Positions 25,362 to 35,290 are shown, counted from the first letter of the stretch. The stretch: DNA of 64,000 nucleotides from an uncultured Bacteroidales bacterium (GCA_900316675.1 ONDR01000005.1:4321-68320); one strand, 5' to 3'. The notes: generated by a model not told the origin, from the letters alone. Translations and numbers: made by a program.

Positions 25362-28300
25362 TTAGAAGTTGGCACGAAGTGAAACACCAAAGGTCCTTGA
25401 TGATGAAGTGGAACCACCAATCTGTACCTGGTCGGTCCAGCGGGTACCGTCAGTTGCCTCTGCATCGAAGATAGGCAGGTTCTTGTAGATGAAGAACGGG
25501 TTACGAGCGAATACAGAAACTCTGAGGTTGTTGCACTTAAACTTCTTGGTGAAGCTATCAGGGATATTGTAAGTAAGGGTAAGCTCACGGCACTTCAGGT
25601 AAGTGTTCTTGAAGATAGAGTGAGAGTAGTAGATAGGACCGCCGGTACCCCAAGAGTAGGTCTCTTCAAGGAGGTAGTCGGTAGGAACGATGATGTCGTT
25701 AGGAGTACCATCTTCCTTAACGCCCTTCAGGATCTGTCCGTCGTGGTGGATGAATTCGCCGTTGGGGCCTTTTGCCATACCTGCAGCAGCAACGGTGCTG
25801 CCGTTTGCATCATAGTAGTAAGCAAGACCGCCGTGAGCCTCGTCACGATAAGGCATGGTATCTTCAAGAGCACCAAGACCCATCATGTACTGGTAAGGCT
25901 GGTTCCAAACATCACCACCAATCTGGAAGTTGAAGTTTGCATCAAGGGTGAGTCTCTTCCAGGTCAGGCTGATTGCGAAACCTCCGATGAGGTCAGGCAT
26001 TGCGTTACCAACCTTGATAGGCTCGTCGGTTACCTTGTAAAGACCTTCGCTGTCGACAATCTTGTTGCCTTTCTCGTCGGTCTTAGGTGCGAATGCATAG
26101 ATGTCACCCATCTTCTGGCCTACGAATGAATAGAGGTAGGCTGCACCGTTGTCCCAGCGTGCGTGCTGCAGTTTGTCAAGGCCTTCCATGAGTTTAACAA
26201 CCTTGTTGCGGTTCCAAGCGATGTTACCGGAGAGGTCGAGTCTCCAGTCACCGGACTCGATAGGAGTACCGTAAGCGCTGAACTCGAAGCCCTGGTTGGT
26301 AAGCTCACCAACGTTTGCAAGGATTGAAGAACCACCGGAAGAGTAAGGAGTAGTAGCGTTAAGGATCTGGTCCTTAATTCTCTTATGATAGTAAGAAGCC
26401 TCGAAACCTAAGCGGTTGTTGAATGCCTTACCCTCGATACCGAACTCCCATTCATGTGTCTTTTCAGGCTTGATGGTGTTGTTGCCAAGACCATCTTCAA
26501 GCTGCTGATAAGTATAACCGGAAGCTGTATCCTGCTTGTAGGAAATAGCTGCATTGTAGATTTCAGGTGCAAGACCTACAACACCGTAAGAAACACGTGC
26601 CTTAGCGTAGTCAACCCACTTAGGCATGTTGATAAGGTCTGACAGAATTACAGATGCGTTTACTGAAGGATACCAGAAGCTCTGACCGTTAAGGGTAGAG
26701 GTGGTTTCCTGACGGATAGTACCCTCCAAGTAAGCCCAGTTCTGATAAGAAAGGGATGCAGTTGCAAAGAATGCAGTCTTAAGGAAGTCTGTTGTGCTCT
26801 CGCTTGAACGAGCGGGATCGGTAGAATACTTAAGATGGAAGTGGTTAAGGTCGGTAAGACCGTTAACAGTGTAAGCTTCTGTACCAAGATAGGTCTCCCT
26901 GCGTGCAGAGTAACCTACGTTTGCCTGAAGTGCAAGATCTTCTGTGAGCTTCTTGTCAAGGTTCAGGAGAACGTCGCCGTAGAAGGTCTGATATTTTCTC
27001 TTGGTGATTCTGTAGTAGCCCTGGTTGCTGCCTGCAAGGATAGGAGAGGTAGCAGCGTACTCTTTAAGCTCGATGTTGTTGTCAGTCCAGTCAGTTGCGA
27101 GATTTGCCTTAAGGGTGAGGCCCTTGATGATCTCCCATGAAGGAGTTACGCTGGCAATGAGTCGCTGGTTCTTCTCGTACTGCTCGCGGCCGATGATGTT
27201 CCATGCGTATTCCTCAAGGAAGCCGCCAAGGTTGTTGCCGAAGTACCAACCCTCTGAAGGATTCTCATGGCTGGAAGAGGTCCAAGCCCTGTTCATGAAA
27301 CCGGCCTGGGTCTTGATGTGCTTACGATAGTACTCTACATCATCCCATGCACCGAACATACCGGAGTAGTTGGCAACCATACGGGAAATACGGTAAGGAC
27401 GGTTCTTAACGTTCTGATACATGTAGTTCACAGAGTAACCGAGTTTTACGCCAGGAACAATGTCCTGTGAACCGCTAACCTGGAAGTTGTGCTTGCCAAG
27501 GTGAGAGTTGTACTGGTTAGGGGTGTTGTCCATGAAGGTGTAAGAGAAACGGGTGTTGCCGTGCTCGTTACCGCTGGTTACAGCAAGGTTGTACTGCTGT
27601 GTGAAACCAGTGCGGAAGAGGTTTTTCCAAGGGTTGCTTGTGATAGCCTTGAAAGGACGGTATCCGGTAGGAGTGTAAACCATACGGCCGTCATACTTGG
27701 GACCCCAGTAGTAGTAAGCGTTGAAGGGTGAAGGAACGTCAATTACCTTGCCGTTCTTGTCGGTCTGACCCATACGACGGATATCGAAACCGAAGTACTC
27801 GCTTTCGGGATCGTCAACAAGGCCGCCGTAACCCCACCATGCGAAAGGATATGCAGGACCGAAGGTGGTCTGATACTTAGGCATGTAAGCTACCATATCT
27901 GCCTGGGCTGATGCGTTGAAGTCAACATGGGTGCCGCTGTTCTTTTTACCGGCTTTCATGGTAATGAGCACAACGCCGTTGGCACCTTCTGAACCGTAAA
28001 GAGAGGTTGCAGATGCGCCCTTGAGGACGGTCAGGTTCTCGATATCCTCTACGTTGATATCGGTAAGACCGTTACTCTCCATACGCTGAACGCTCCAGTA
28101 GTCACCGCGGTTTGCCTCACCGTTACGTACGGGAACACCGTCAACGATGATGAGCGGCTGGCTGGTACCGGTAATTGAAGACAGACCACGTACGTTAATA
28201 GAGATAGCGCCGGTAGCACCACCGGGGGCTGTCATAATACGTACGCCTGATGCTTTTCCGTAGAGGGCTGAACCCAGTGAAGGAGAAGCAGTCGCATTCA

Positions 28301-28691
28301 ACTTGCTTGCGTCAACTGAAGAAACGGCATAACCTACTCTCTTTTCATCCTTACGGATACCGAGAGCGGTTACAACGGTTCCTTCCAGCATCTCTGAGTC
28401 CTCTGCGAGAACTACGTTAAGAGGCTGTCCGTTGAAAACAAGCACCTGTGATGTGTAACCGATGCAAGAGAATTCGATCTTGTCGCCGGGCTTCACATTG
28501 TTAAGGGCATAAGTACCGTCCATGTTAACGACAGTACCGTTGTGGGTACCCTGAACAAATACAGAAGCGCCGATGACAGGCTCACCTGCTGCATCTTTTA
28601 CTGATCCTTTAACAGTGTTCTGGGCATAAGCGATAACGCCTGCTGCCAAGAGAGCGACTGTCAAAGCAACTCTGGTAAACAGATTTTTCAT
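25362..28691 (-). CDS. SusC/RagA family TonB-dependent outer-membrane transporter
   Basis: A 1109-residue TonB-dependent porin. Start chosen at MKNLFTRVALTVALLAAGV (28691; an ATG two codons upstream is possible). After the signal peptide comes a carboxypeptidase-regulatory-like domain (VKGSVKDAAGEPVIGASV), then the SusC signature TVVTALGIRKDEKRVGYAV, the plug domain (ISINVRGLSS, QPLIIVDGVPV), and a 22-strand barrel with aromatic C-terminus (FGVSLRANF). It has no STN domain, unlike the second SusC in this window, so it is not expected to signal to an anti-sigma factor. It forms a pair with the SusD gene. Confidence 0.95.
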   Translation of the reverse strand: MKNLFTRVALTVALLAAGVIAYAQNTVKGSVKDAAGEPVIGASVFVQGTHNGTVVNMDGTYALNNVKPGDKIEFSCIGYTSQVLVFNGQPLNVVLAEDSEMLEGTVVTALGIRKDEKRVGYAVSSVDASKLNATASPSLGSALYGKASGVRIMTAPGGATGAISINVRGLSSITGTSQPLIIVDGVPVRNGEANRGDYWSVQRMESNGLTDINVEDIENLTVLKGASATSLYGSEGANGVVLITMKAGKKNSGTHVDFNASAQADMVAYMPKYQTTFGPAYPFAWWGYGGLVDDPESEYFGFDIRRMGQTDKNGKVIDVPSPFNAYYYWGPKYDGRMVYTPTGYRPFKAITSNPWKNLFRTGFTQQYNLAVTSGNEHGNTRFSYTFMDNTPNQYNSHLGKHNFQVSGSQDIVPGVKLGYSVNYMYQNVKNRPYRISRMVANYSGMFGAWDDVEYYRKHIKTQAGFMNRAWTSSSHENPSEGWYFGNNLGGFLEEYAWNIIGREQYEKNQRLIASVTPSWEIIKGLTLKANLATDWTDNNIELKEYAATSPILAGSNQGYYRITKRKYQTFYGDVLLNLDKKLTEDLALQANVGYSARRETYLGTEAYTVNGLTDLNHFHLKYSTDPARSSESTTDFLKTAFFATASLSYQNWAYLEGTIRQETTSTLNGQSFWYPSVNASVILSDLINMPKWVDYAKARVSYGVVGLAPEIYNAAISYKQDTASGYTYQQLEDGLGNNTIKPEKTHEWEFGIEGKAFNNRLGFEASYYHKRIKDQILNATTPYSSGGSSILANVGELTNQGFEFSAYGTPIESGDWRLDLSGNIAWNRNKVVKLMEGLDKLQHARWDNGAAYLYSFVGQKMGDIYAFAPKTDEKGNKIVDSEGLYKVTDEPIKVGNAMPDLIGGFAISLTWKRLTLDANFNFQIGGDVWNQPYQYMMGLGALEDTMPYRDEAHGGLAYYYDANGSTVAAAGMAKGPNGEFIHHDGQILKGVKEDGTPNDIIVPTDYLLEETYSWGTGGPIYYSHSIFKNTYLKCRELTLTYNIPDSFTKKFKCNNLRVSVFARNPFFIYKNLPIFDAEATDGTRWTDQVQIGGSTSSSRTFGVSLRANF

Positions 28692-28773
28692 GTGCATTTG
28701 TGTTAGTTAATAAATATTGTTAGTGTTGGTTTAGGTCAGCTTTTAGCTAATATATATTTTATATATATCGGGG

Positions 28774-28804
28774 CAAAGGTATGAATAATTATCCGAACCC
28801 ACAA
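28774..28804 (-). promoter_or_regulatory. Predicted promoter for the SusC/SusD pair
   Basis: Reading the minus strand, TTG (28804-28802), 20 bases, then TACCTTTG (28781-28774). The leader to the SusC start is about 75 bases and AT-rich. A weak stem (AAAGTCTT/AAGACTTT near 28851-28873) lies upstream, after the DUF2490 gene. Otherwise nothing is seen in 28698-28893. Confidence 0.65.
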
Positions 28805-28893
28805 GGAAAATTCGGAACATTTTTAAAACGTTTTTAAACACTTTTCGGCAAAGTCTTGATAATAAAGACTTTAGTGAAAAAGAAAAAATGGCT

Positions 28894-29748
28894 TTAAAAA
28901 GTAAAAATATACTCCAAACGGCCGTGGAGCATGTTTCGCCGGTCGTCGACAAGCGATTTTATGACCGTTCCCTTGCGGTTTGCATCGATGTCCAGTTCGC
29001 GCTCCAAATCATAGATTGCGGTAAGTCTGATCTTGTGGTGCCGATTGATTTTGAAGTCTGCTCCGAAGGCGTTGCGAACACGGTTCAGTTTCACCTTGCT
29101 GAAGCCGTCCAGGAACCAGCCGGACTCGCCGACGGGAGAGCCTGTGGCGTCGGTGAACAGCATCTGTTCCGGGTCATAGTAAACATCGCCCAGTCGCGGT
29201 TCGCTGAAGGTGATTCGCAACTGGTTGTAAAAGAAGATGTTCCACTTTTTGTTGGGGGAGATGGTGAACTTTACCCTTAGTTTGGTGGCAAGGTCGTTCT
29301 GCGGCGTCTGGTACTTGTTCCTTTTGCTTGCGCGGTGGGTCCAGAGCAGCTTTTCGCTGAAGGTTATTTTGAATGCCTTGCTTATTTTTATGGTCTCGTT
29401 GAGGCCGGCCTCGATGCGATGCCGGTATATCGTGCGGTCTCCGTCCTTATGGCGGCGAATCATGGTGTAGGCACCCTCGACGCTGATTCTTTTTGCAAGC
29501 TTATATTCTGCACCGGCAAAAAAGCGCAGCTGTTTGTCGTAAAAGAAGTCTCCCCGGAAGCGGGCCTCCACTCCGGCGTTCAGCTCAAGGTCCCGGCTCA
29601 GCTCTTTCCTTACCTCTATGGCTGTCTGGATGCCGTACTTTAAACCGGGATCGTTCACCGGGATATCGCCGCTTGCGGGCACCAGCTGAGCGCCTGCGCC
29701 CCACGCGGTACCAAGTATGATTAGTATTGTGGTAAACAGGTGTCTCAT
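28894..29748 (-). CDS. DUF2490 outer-membrane beta-barrel protein
   Basis: 284 residues: signal peptide ending WGAGAQ, then alternating strands with a single-file pattern of aromatic residues (FFAGAEYKLAKRISVEGAY, KLLWTHRASKRNK, FFYNQLRITFSEP) and the C-terminal LEYIFTF. This matches DUF2490 barrels. Function of the family is unknown. The start ATG overlaps the CotH stop by 4 bases, so the two are coupled and may form one surface system. Confidence 0.85.
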   Translation of the reverse strand: MRHLFTTILIILGTAWGAGAQLVPASGDIPVNDPGLKYGIQTAIEVRKELSRDLELNAGVEARFRGDFFYDKQLRFFAGAEYKLAKRISVEGAYTMIRRHKDGDRTIYRHRIEAGLNETIKISKAFKITFSEKLLWTHRASKRNKYQTPQNDLATKLRVKFTISPNKKWNIFFYNQLRITFSEPRLGDVYYDPEQMLFTDATGSPVGESGWFLDGFSKVKLNRVRNAFGADFKINRHHKIRLTAIYDLERELDIDANRKGTVIKSLVDDRRNMLHGRLEYIFTF

Positions 29749-30986
29749 AGCTTGTTACAATAATTGTCCAGTACGGCCATCTTCTCTGAAAAGCCCTGCT
29801 TCAGGCGCTGTACGGCGTCGTAGAAGGTAAGCGATTCGTCCCCGTTGGTCTTGATTTTCTTGTATGGCCAAAGCTGATGGTCGATGGTGATGGATTCAAG
29901 TAGTTCCTTGTACAGGCTGTCTATATAAGAGGGGATGTAGTCCTCTAAAAGAGGTTTGATAACTCCCCAGCGTTGTTTAAGCATGGCCTTGAACTCTGCC
30001 TTCTTAAGAAGTGCGTCAAACCAGAACGCGTTAGGATTGGTCAGTCCGGTAGAGCCGGGGCGGAAGGTGTGGTAGTCAAAGTCCCAGCACGGGCCGGCGT
30101 GAAGGACGCCGTCCCCGCGGCAGTAGGTATAAATGCCTTTGGGGTCTGATGGCTCGTCCGTGCCTGTGAGCTCATGAATCAGGAACCAGTCGCAGAAGCT
30201 TTGGATGTCGATGTACTCATTCCAGTTGCCTACGCCATAGTAAAGGGAGGCTTCTATCTGGTCAAAAAAGTCGCGAATCTGTTTGAAGGTGGCGGCGTCA
30301 AGGCTCACATCGTCCGCTATTAAAATATTGACGGGCAGGTCTTTAAACTTGCTGCGGAAGCGGTAGGTTTTGTCGTAATGGTCGTCGATAAAAAGCATGA
30401 AGCCCTGCTTGCCCAGGTTCAGTTTTTCCGGTTCTACCTTTTCTGTAAGATAGTAGTTGCCGTGCCAGTCGTCGTCCAGGACAAGGTCTACGAAGCGGCC
30501 CTGTGGCGTCCATTCCATTGACGTGCGGCGGGCGATTTCCAGTGCTACTGCATTGCGTATTCTGGTGCGGTCCCTCCAGTTGGCCAGCATGCAGAATATT
30601 TCTGCCTCCGGCAGGCCCAGCAGGCTCTTTTGGTGTGAGTCTTCCAGTGATATATTAAATGGCTTTTTGGGGAAGGACCAGGTGCTGTTTCCACGGCCCT
30701 TGATTTCTACGTCGATGTCGTCGGTCTTGCCCTCCGGAGTGTAGATCTCTATTTCTGCCTCTTTCCAGTAGTCCTTGTTGTTAATGCCATGGTGGCCTTC
30801 TGTCTCCAGGAACATTACCGGCAGCGTGCGCGACCCGTCCGCAAATTCTGCGGCGATGTCGTCTTTGTCTATATCTTTATACTTATTGTTTTTCTTTTCA
30901 AGCAGATACATGCAGCTGTTCAGAAGACAGAGCGTCAGTACAGTCGCAAGCAGGCGTGTTACAATGTGATTTTTATTAATCATCAT
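29745..30986 (-). CDS. CotH kinase family lipoprotein
   Basis: 413 residues with lipobox (LCLLNSC). The CotH domain is an atypical protein kinase fold first known from spore coat. Visible features are DVEIKGRGNSTWSFPKKP (basic and Trp-rich N-lobe motif), ANWRDRTRIRNAVALEIAR, LTEKVEPEKLNLG and HAGPCWDFDYH (metal-binding Asp region). Many Bacteroidetes CotH lipoproteins sit at the cell surface and have unknown substrates. It is the first gene of a two-gene unit with the DUF2490 barrel. A weak TAAATTTG -7 motif lies on the minus strand at 30995-30988, right before the ATG. Confidence 0.88.
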   Translation of the reverse strand: MMINKNHIVTRLLATVLTLCLLNSCMYLLEKKNNKYKDIDKDDIAAEFADGSRTLPVMFLETEGHHGINNKDYWKEAEIEIYTPEGKTDDIDVEIKGRGNSTWSFPKKPFNISLEDSHQKSLLGLPEAEIFCMLANWRDRTRIRNAVALEIARRTSMEWTPQGRFVDLVLDDDWHGNYYLTEKVEPEKLNLGKQGFMLFIDDHYDKTYRFRSKFKDLPVNILIADDVSLDAATFKQIRDFFDQIEASLYYGVGNWNEYIDIQSFCDWFLIHELTGTDEPSDPKGIYTYCRGDGVLHAGPCWDFDYHTFRPGSTGLTNPNAFWFDALLKKAEFKAMLKQRWGVIKPLLEDYIPSYIDSLYKELLESITIDHQLWPYKKIKTNGDESLTFYDAVQRLKQGFSEKMAVLDNYCNKL

Positions 30987-31021
30987 GCAAATTTACAAAA
31001 TAATTCTTATTATCTTTTTAT

Positions 31022-31029
31022 TATCTTTG
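31022..31029 (+). promoter_or_regulatory. Predicted -7 element for the GH125 gene
   Basis: TATCTTTG fits TAnnTTTG; no clear -33 box. Transcription from here gives a leader of about 120 bases that contains the repeats and hairpin described next. Confidence 0.45.
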
Positions 31030-31071
31030 CATAGGCTCTATTACATAGGTGCTATCCCATAGGCACTATCA
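31030..31071 (+). repeat. Three tandem 14-bp repeats in the GH125 leader
   Basis: Units at 31030, 31044 and 31058 share CATAGG-NN-CTAT (CATAGGCTCTAT, CATAGGTGCTAT, CATAGGCACTAT), exactly 14 bases apart. The third unit is also the left arm of the hairpin below. Confidence 0.8.
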
Positions 31072-31131
31072 CCCACCGGGCTCCTGAAAAATTTGGGGTT
31101 AAGTCGCCCCGGCGGGCAATAGTGCCTATGG
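31057..31131 (+). promoter_or_regulatory. Long leader hairpin upstream of the GH125 gene
   Basis: CCATAGGCACTAT (31057-31069) is the perfect reverse complement of ATAGTGCCTATGG (31119-31131). Inside, CCC-CCGGG and CCCGG-GGG extend the stem to about 22 pairs with small bulges, leaving a loop near 26 bases. It ends 24 bases before the ATG. There is no T-run, so a regulatory or protein-binding role is more likely than termination. Confidence 0.7.
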
Positions 31132-31155
31132 AAGAATTTGAAAAATGTTTAGATT

Positions 31156-32565
31156 ATGATAAGAAAGATTACATTAACGCTGGCAGCGGCGGTTATGGCC
31201 GCGGCGGCATGGGCACAGGACTACAGCAAGGACCTTAGGCCGGCACCACAGGACAGGCTTTTTACAAGCCCTGCAATCGAAAACGAAATCACCCGCGTGG
31301 CAGACCTGCTGCAGAATCCCAAGTTACGCTGGATGTTCATAAACTGCTTCCCCAACACACTGGACACCACCGTACACTTCAGGGAAGGGGAGGACGGCAC
31401 CCCCGAAACCTTCGTTTACACCGGCGACATCCATGCAATGTGGCTGCGGGACTCCGGCGCCCAGGTCTGGCCCTACGTAGCCTTCGCCAATCAGGACCCG
31501 AACCTTAAGAAAATGCTGGCCGGCGTCATCAACACCCAGTTCCGCCTGCTTTGCATCGACCCTTACGCCAACGCCTTTAACGATGGCCCCACCGGCGAAG
31601 GTGCCAACGACGATACCGGCGCTCCACGCAACCCCAACGTCTTTGAACGTAAGTGGGAGGTCGATTCCCACTGCTATCCCGTACGTCTGGCATACCAGTA
31701 TTGGAAGGTCACCGGCGACACATCCATCTTCGGCCCGCAGTGGATAGAGGCCATTGAAACCATACTCAAGACCTTCAAGGAGCAGCAACGCAAAAACGGT
31801 GACGGCCCGTACTACTTCCTGCGCGTGACAGACCGCCAGCTGGACACCAAGGACCGCGTGGGACTTGGCAATCCGGTTAACCCCGTAGGCCTGATTGCAT
31901 CGGCCTTCAGACCGTCGGACGACGCAACCCAGTTTGAATTCCTTGTGCCGTCTAACTTCTTTGCTTACAATATTTTATGCAAAGCGGCAGAGATTCTGCT
32001 GAAAGTTAATGACCGCCCGGATCTGGCCAGCCAGTGCACTTCCCTTGCAATGGAAGTTTACAAGGCCCTTATGATTCATGCCGTCTATGACCATCCGGTT
32101 TACGGCCCCATCTATGCCTTCGAGGTGGATGGCTTCGGCAACAAATACATAATGGACGATGCCAACGTGCCCAGCCTCCTGGCTCTGGCTTACCTTGACC
32201 CGCAGTTGGCCCAGGACCCCATTTACCAGAACACCCGCCGCTTTGTGTGGAGCACTGATAACCCTTACTTCTGGCGCGGAGCGGCAGGAGAGGGCATCGG
32301 CGGACCGCACATCGGCAAGGAGGTCATCTGGCCTATGAGCATAATGATGAAGGCCTTTACATCCGACGACGATGACGAAATCCGCGCCTGCATGCGGCAG
32401 CTACTGAACACCGACGCCGGCCGCGGCTTCATCCACGAATCCTTCCACAAGGACGATGCCTCTAACTTTACCCGCGAGTGGTTCGCATGGCAGAATACTC
32501 TGTTTGGCGAGCTGGTGCTTAAAATTATTGCAGACGGCCGTCTTTCCGTGTTAAATTCCCTTTGA
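31156..32565 (+). CDS. GH125 exo-alpha-1,6-mannosidase, secreted
   Basis: Glycoside hydrolase family 125 (metal-independent, inverting), which removes terminal non-reducing alpha-1,6-mannose from N-glycans and mannan. 469 residues. Signal peptide MIRKITLTLAAAVMAAAAWA; the mature chain opens RPAPQDRLFTSPAIENEI. Family blocks are YTGDIHAMWLRDSGAQVWPY with its acidic residue, KWEVDSHCYPVRLAYQYW, DDANVPSLLALAYL and FIHESFHKDD. It is monocistronic, 8 kb upstream of the phosphodiester-glycosidase locus; a shared substrate is possible but not shown. Confidence 0.93.
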   Translation: MIRKITLTLAAAVMAAAAWAQDYSKDLRPAPQDRLFTSPAIENEITRVADLLQNPKLRWMFINCFPNTLDTTVHFREGEDGTPETFVYTGDIHAMWLRDSGAQVWPYVAFANQDPNLKKMLAGVINTQFRLLCIDPYANAFNDGPTGEGANDDTGAPRNPNVFERKWEVDSHCYPVRLAYQYWKVTGDTSIFGPQWIEAIETILKTFKEQQRKNGDGPYYFLRVTDRQLDTKDRVGLGNPVNPVGLIASAFRPSDDATQFEFLVPSNFFAYNILCKAAEILLKVNDRPDLASQCTSLAMEVYKALMIHAVYDHPVYGPIYAFEVDGFGNKYIMDDANVPSLLALAYLDPQLAQDPIYQNTRRFVWSTDNPYFWRGAAGEGIGGPHIGKEVIWPMSIMMKAFTSDDDDEIRACMRQLLNTDAGRGFIHESFHKDDASNFTREWFAWQNTLFGELVLKIIADGRLSVLNSL

Positions 32566-32583
32566 TTTTAACGATTTAAATAG

Positions 32584-32591
32584 TACATTTG
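32584..32591 (+). promoter_or_regulatory. Predicted -7 element for the BACON lipoprotein gene
   Basis: TACATTTG, 38 bases upstream of the ATG at 32630. No good -33 box at the normal distance. Confidence 0.4.
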
Positions 32592-32629
32592 CAGAATACG
32601 GAAATAATAAACACAAAATAATAACAGAT

Positions 32630-35290
32630 ATGAAAAAATTCCTTTTGATGTTCCTTCCTCTGGCCGTTTTGGTCACCAGTTGCCGTTACGACGACTCCGA
32701 GGTTTGGAAAGAACTGAACAACCATGAGAACAGGCTCCTGGCCCTGGAAAAAACCATCAACACAGACCTTGTAAACCTTCAGGGCATCGTTGCAGAGCTG
32801 CAGGCCAAGGTTTACGTTAACAGTGTGACTCCTACCGCAGACGGTAAAGGCATCGTGCTGGCATTCTCTGACGGCAAGACCTACACCGTTTCTAACGGTA
32901 CCGACGGCAATACTCCTGTCATCGGTGTAAAGAAAGACACGGACGGCAATTACTATTGGACCCTTAACGGCGAATGGCTGACAGATGGCAGCGGCAATAA
33001 GATCCGCACCACCGGCGACCAGGGAGAGCCGGGCGAGGCAGGTATCACTCCGCAGGTTAAGATTCAGGACAAGAAGTGGTATGTTTCCGTAGACGGCGGC
33101 ACAACCTGGACAGAGGCCGGTGACGCTACCGTTGTGGGCGATTCCCTTTTCAAGAACGTCAAACTTGACGACGAAGGCAAGAATGTAATCTTCACCTTCC
33201 AGGATGACAGCACCATCACCATCCCCGTCGTTCCGGTTGTAAAGAAGCTTCAGCTTCTGTTCGATGAGACTATGATCCAGTCCATCATGTCCGGCGCTAC
33301 CGCAACCGTAGATTATACCATCTCCGGTCCGGATGACGAGACCGTTGAGTTCGATACCTTCGAGAACAATGGCTACAAGGTAGTTGTTACTCCTACCAAC
33401 GAGACCAGCGGTACCATTGCCGTAACTGCACCTGATCCGGCTGTAAAGGGCAAGGTTCTCTTCATCCTTACCGGAAGCAAGGGAAGCTCATTCGTAAAGA
33501 CCGTAACCATCAACGCAAATCCTTCTCTTAAGCCCGAAAAGACCGAATACAGCGTAGATGCAAAGGCTGGTGAAATCACCATCAACGTGGCTGCTAACGT
33601 AGCTTATACTTCAGAGATTGTAGCTACCAAGCTTTCTGCCATCGACTGGATTACCAAGGGTTCTGCAGAGAACAAGTTCAACGTAGTTGAAAATACTTCC
33701 AACGAGGACCGTGCCGTTGATATCATCTTCAAGGCAGAAGGTCTGGAGGATGTTACCGTAAGGCTTACTCAGGCCGGTAAGGACGACATCGTTCTGGTTA
33801 CCACAGATCCTACCGTAGAGGCTACAGAGGGCACTCTGGACGTTGTTATTACTACCAATGTTGAGGTTACCGCAACTCCCGACGTAGACTGGATCACCGC
33901 TGTTCCCGAGACTAAGGCAATGGCGAACAAGACCTTCAGTTTTAACGTAGCTGCCAATACCGGCGTTACCCGTACAGGTCATATCGACTTCACTGCGGGC
34001 GAGCTTAAACAGACCATTACCGTTACCCAGAAGAAGGGTCTTGACTTCGAGACCATAGCAGAGCTGAATGCTTTGGCTACCGCTACTTCAGCTGAGGTTA
34101 AGGGCTACTTCAATAATGCTGTAGTTTCATTCGTTCCTGCAGCCAATACCGCCATCATTACCGATGGAACAGCTTCTATCATGTATTACAAGAGCAGCCA
34201 CGGCCTGAAGCAGGGCCAGACATTCACCGGCGAGGTTAATGTTAAGGTTGTGCTTTACAACAGCTTGTATTCAGAGCTTACGGCTATGGATGCAACCTTT
34301 ACCGGCGATGGGGCCGAGGTTAAACCCGAGGTTGTTACCATCGCTGATCTTACCGCAGATTATGCCAAGTATCAGAATGCTTATGTTAAGGCTGTAGATC
34401 TGCTTGTTACCGGTGTAAGCGGCAAGAATATTACTGTTAAGGAAGGTGAGAAGACATACGTTGTTTACAACAATGCAGGCAATGCCACCAACAATGTTGG
34501 CGACGTTATCACCGCTGTTGGTACTGTTACCAAGTATAGCACAACAGAGGAAATCAAGGTTTGGAAGAACGAAGACATCACTGTAACTACCCCTGGTCCT
34601 GCTATTACCGCCACTGATATTACCGATGTTGCCGCTGCCGGCGTTACCAATGCAACCACAACAGTAACCCTTACCAATAACACTGGTTGGACTGCTTCTG
34701 TAACACCTGACGGTACCGTTGTTACCGCAGCTTCTATCGACGGTTCAACCATCATCTACACAGTTGCTGCCAATACCGGTTCTGCCCGTAACGGTAAGAT
34801 CACCGTTAAGCTTGCCAAGGACGGCCTCGAGGCCAGCAAAGACATTAAGGTCAGCCAGCTGGGTGCCGGCGGCGGTGGTGGAACCGACTATTCAAAGGTA
34901 GAAACCAGCAATGTTACCTTAACTAAGGGTACTAATGGTTATGATGCAATGGTTAATAGCAATGATGCAATTAAGGTTGGAACCAGTAAGCTTGGCGGAG
35001 ATATGAAGGTGACTGTTCCTGCCGGAACGAAAAAGCTTCATGTTCATGCGGCTGCATGGTCTGGTGTAACCGGTCTGGTTTTGAACATTACAGGTGCTTC
35101 GTCGACTCCCACTTCGATTACCTTGAGCCCGGATACCGGCATAAGCGGCAATTCACCGTTCACTCTTAATGGTAAAGCCGAGGATTTCTATTTTGCTATC
35201 ACTTTGACTGATATTACTGCGGAAACAGTAATAACATTTACTTCAGCAACCGCTAAACGTTTTGTTGTTTGGGGATGTAATGCAGAGTAG
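32630..35290 (+). CDS. Multi-domain surface lipoprotein with DUF4988-like, BACON and DUF5689 domains
   Basis: 886 residues. Lipobox VLVTSC, then a short coiled coil (LNNHENRLLALEKTINTD) and the DUF4988/PL29 N-terminal-type domain (SDGKTYTVSNGTDG and a collagen-like GDQGEPGEAG). Two or three BACON beta-sandwiches follow, recognisable by the INVAANVAYT, VDWITAVPET and RTGHIDFTAGELKQTITVTQ patterns. Next comes a DUF5689-like pair (GYFNNAVVSFVPAANTAI, VTIADLTADYAKYQNAYV), then a third BACON with VTNATTTVTLTNNTGWTASV. A glycine linker leads to a unique C-terminal beta domain. BACON domains are held to bind glycan or mucin. No catalytic motif seen, so this is a surface binding protein. Very rich in Thr and Val. 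Confidence 0.82.
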   Translation: MKKFLLMFLPLAVLVTSCRYDDSEVWKELNNHENRLLALEKTINTDLVNLQGIVAELQAKVYVNSVTPTADGKGIVLAFSDGKTYTVSNGTDGNTPVIGVKKDTDGNYYWTLNGEWLTDGSGNKIRTTGDQGEPGEAGITPQVKIQDKKWYVSVDGGTTWTEAGDATVVGDSLFKNVKLDDEGKNVIFTFQDDSTITIPVVPVVKKLQLLFDETMIQSIMSGATATVDYTISGPDDETVEFDTFENNGYKVVVTPTNETSGTIAVTAPDPAVKGKVLFILTGSKGSSFVKTVTINANPSLKPEKTEYSVDAKAGEITINVAANVAYTSEIVATKLSAIDWITKGSAENKFNVVENTSNEDRAVDIIFKAEGLEDVTVRLTQAGKDDIVLVTTDPTVEATEGTLDVVITTNVEVTATPDVDWITAVPETKAMANKTFSFNVAANTGVTRTGHIDFTAGELKQTITVTQKKGLDFETIAELNALATATSAEVKGYFNNAVVSFVPAANTAIITDGTASIMYYKSSHGLKQGQTFTGEVNVKVVLYNSLYSELTAMDATFTGDGAEVKPEVVTIADLTADYAKYQNAYVKAVDLLVTGVSGKNITVKEGEKTYVVYNNAGNATNNVGDVITAVGTVTKYSTTEEIKVWKNEDITVTTPGPAITATDITDVAAAGVTNATTTVTLTNNTGWTASVTPDGTVVTAASIDGSTIIYTVAANTGSARNGKITVKLAKDGLEASKDIKVSQLGAGGGGGTDYSKVETSNVTLTKGTNGYDAMVNSNDAIKVGTSKLGGDMKVTVPAGTKKLHVHAAAWSGVTGLVLNITGASSTPTSITLSPDTGISGNSPFTLNGKAEDFYFAITLTDITAETVITFTSATAKRFVVWGCNAE

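Noticed and set aside
23702-28691. First SusC/SusD pair as part of a polysaccharide utilization locus
   Set aside because: No glycoside hydrolase, sensor or sigma factor is adjacent, and the SusC lacks an STN domain; only the pair itself is supported.
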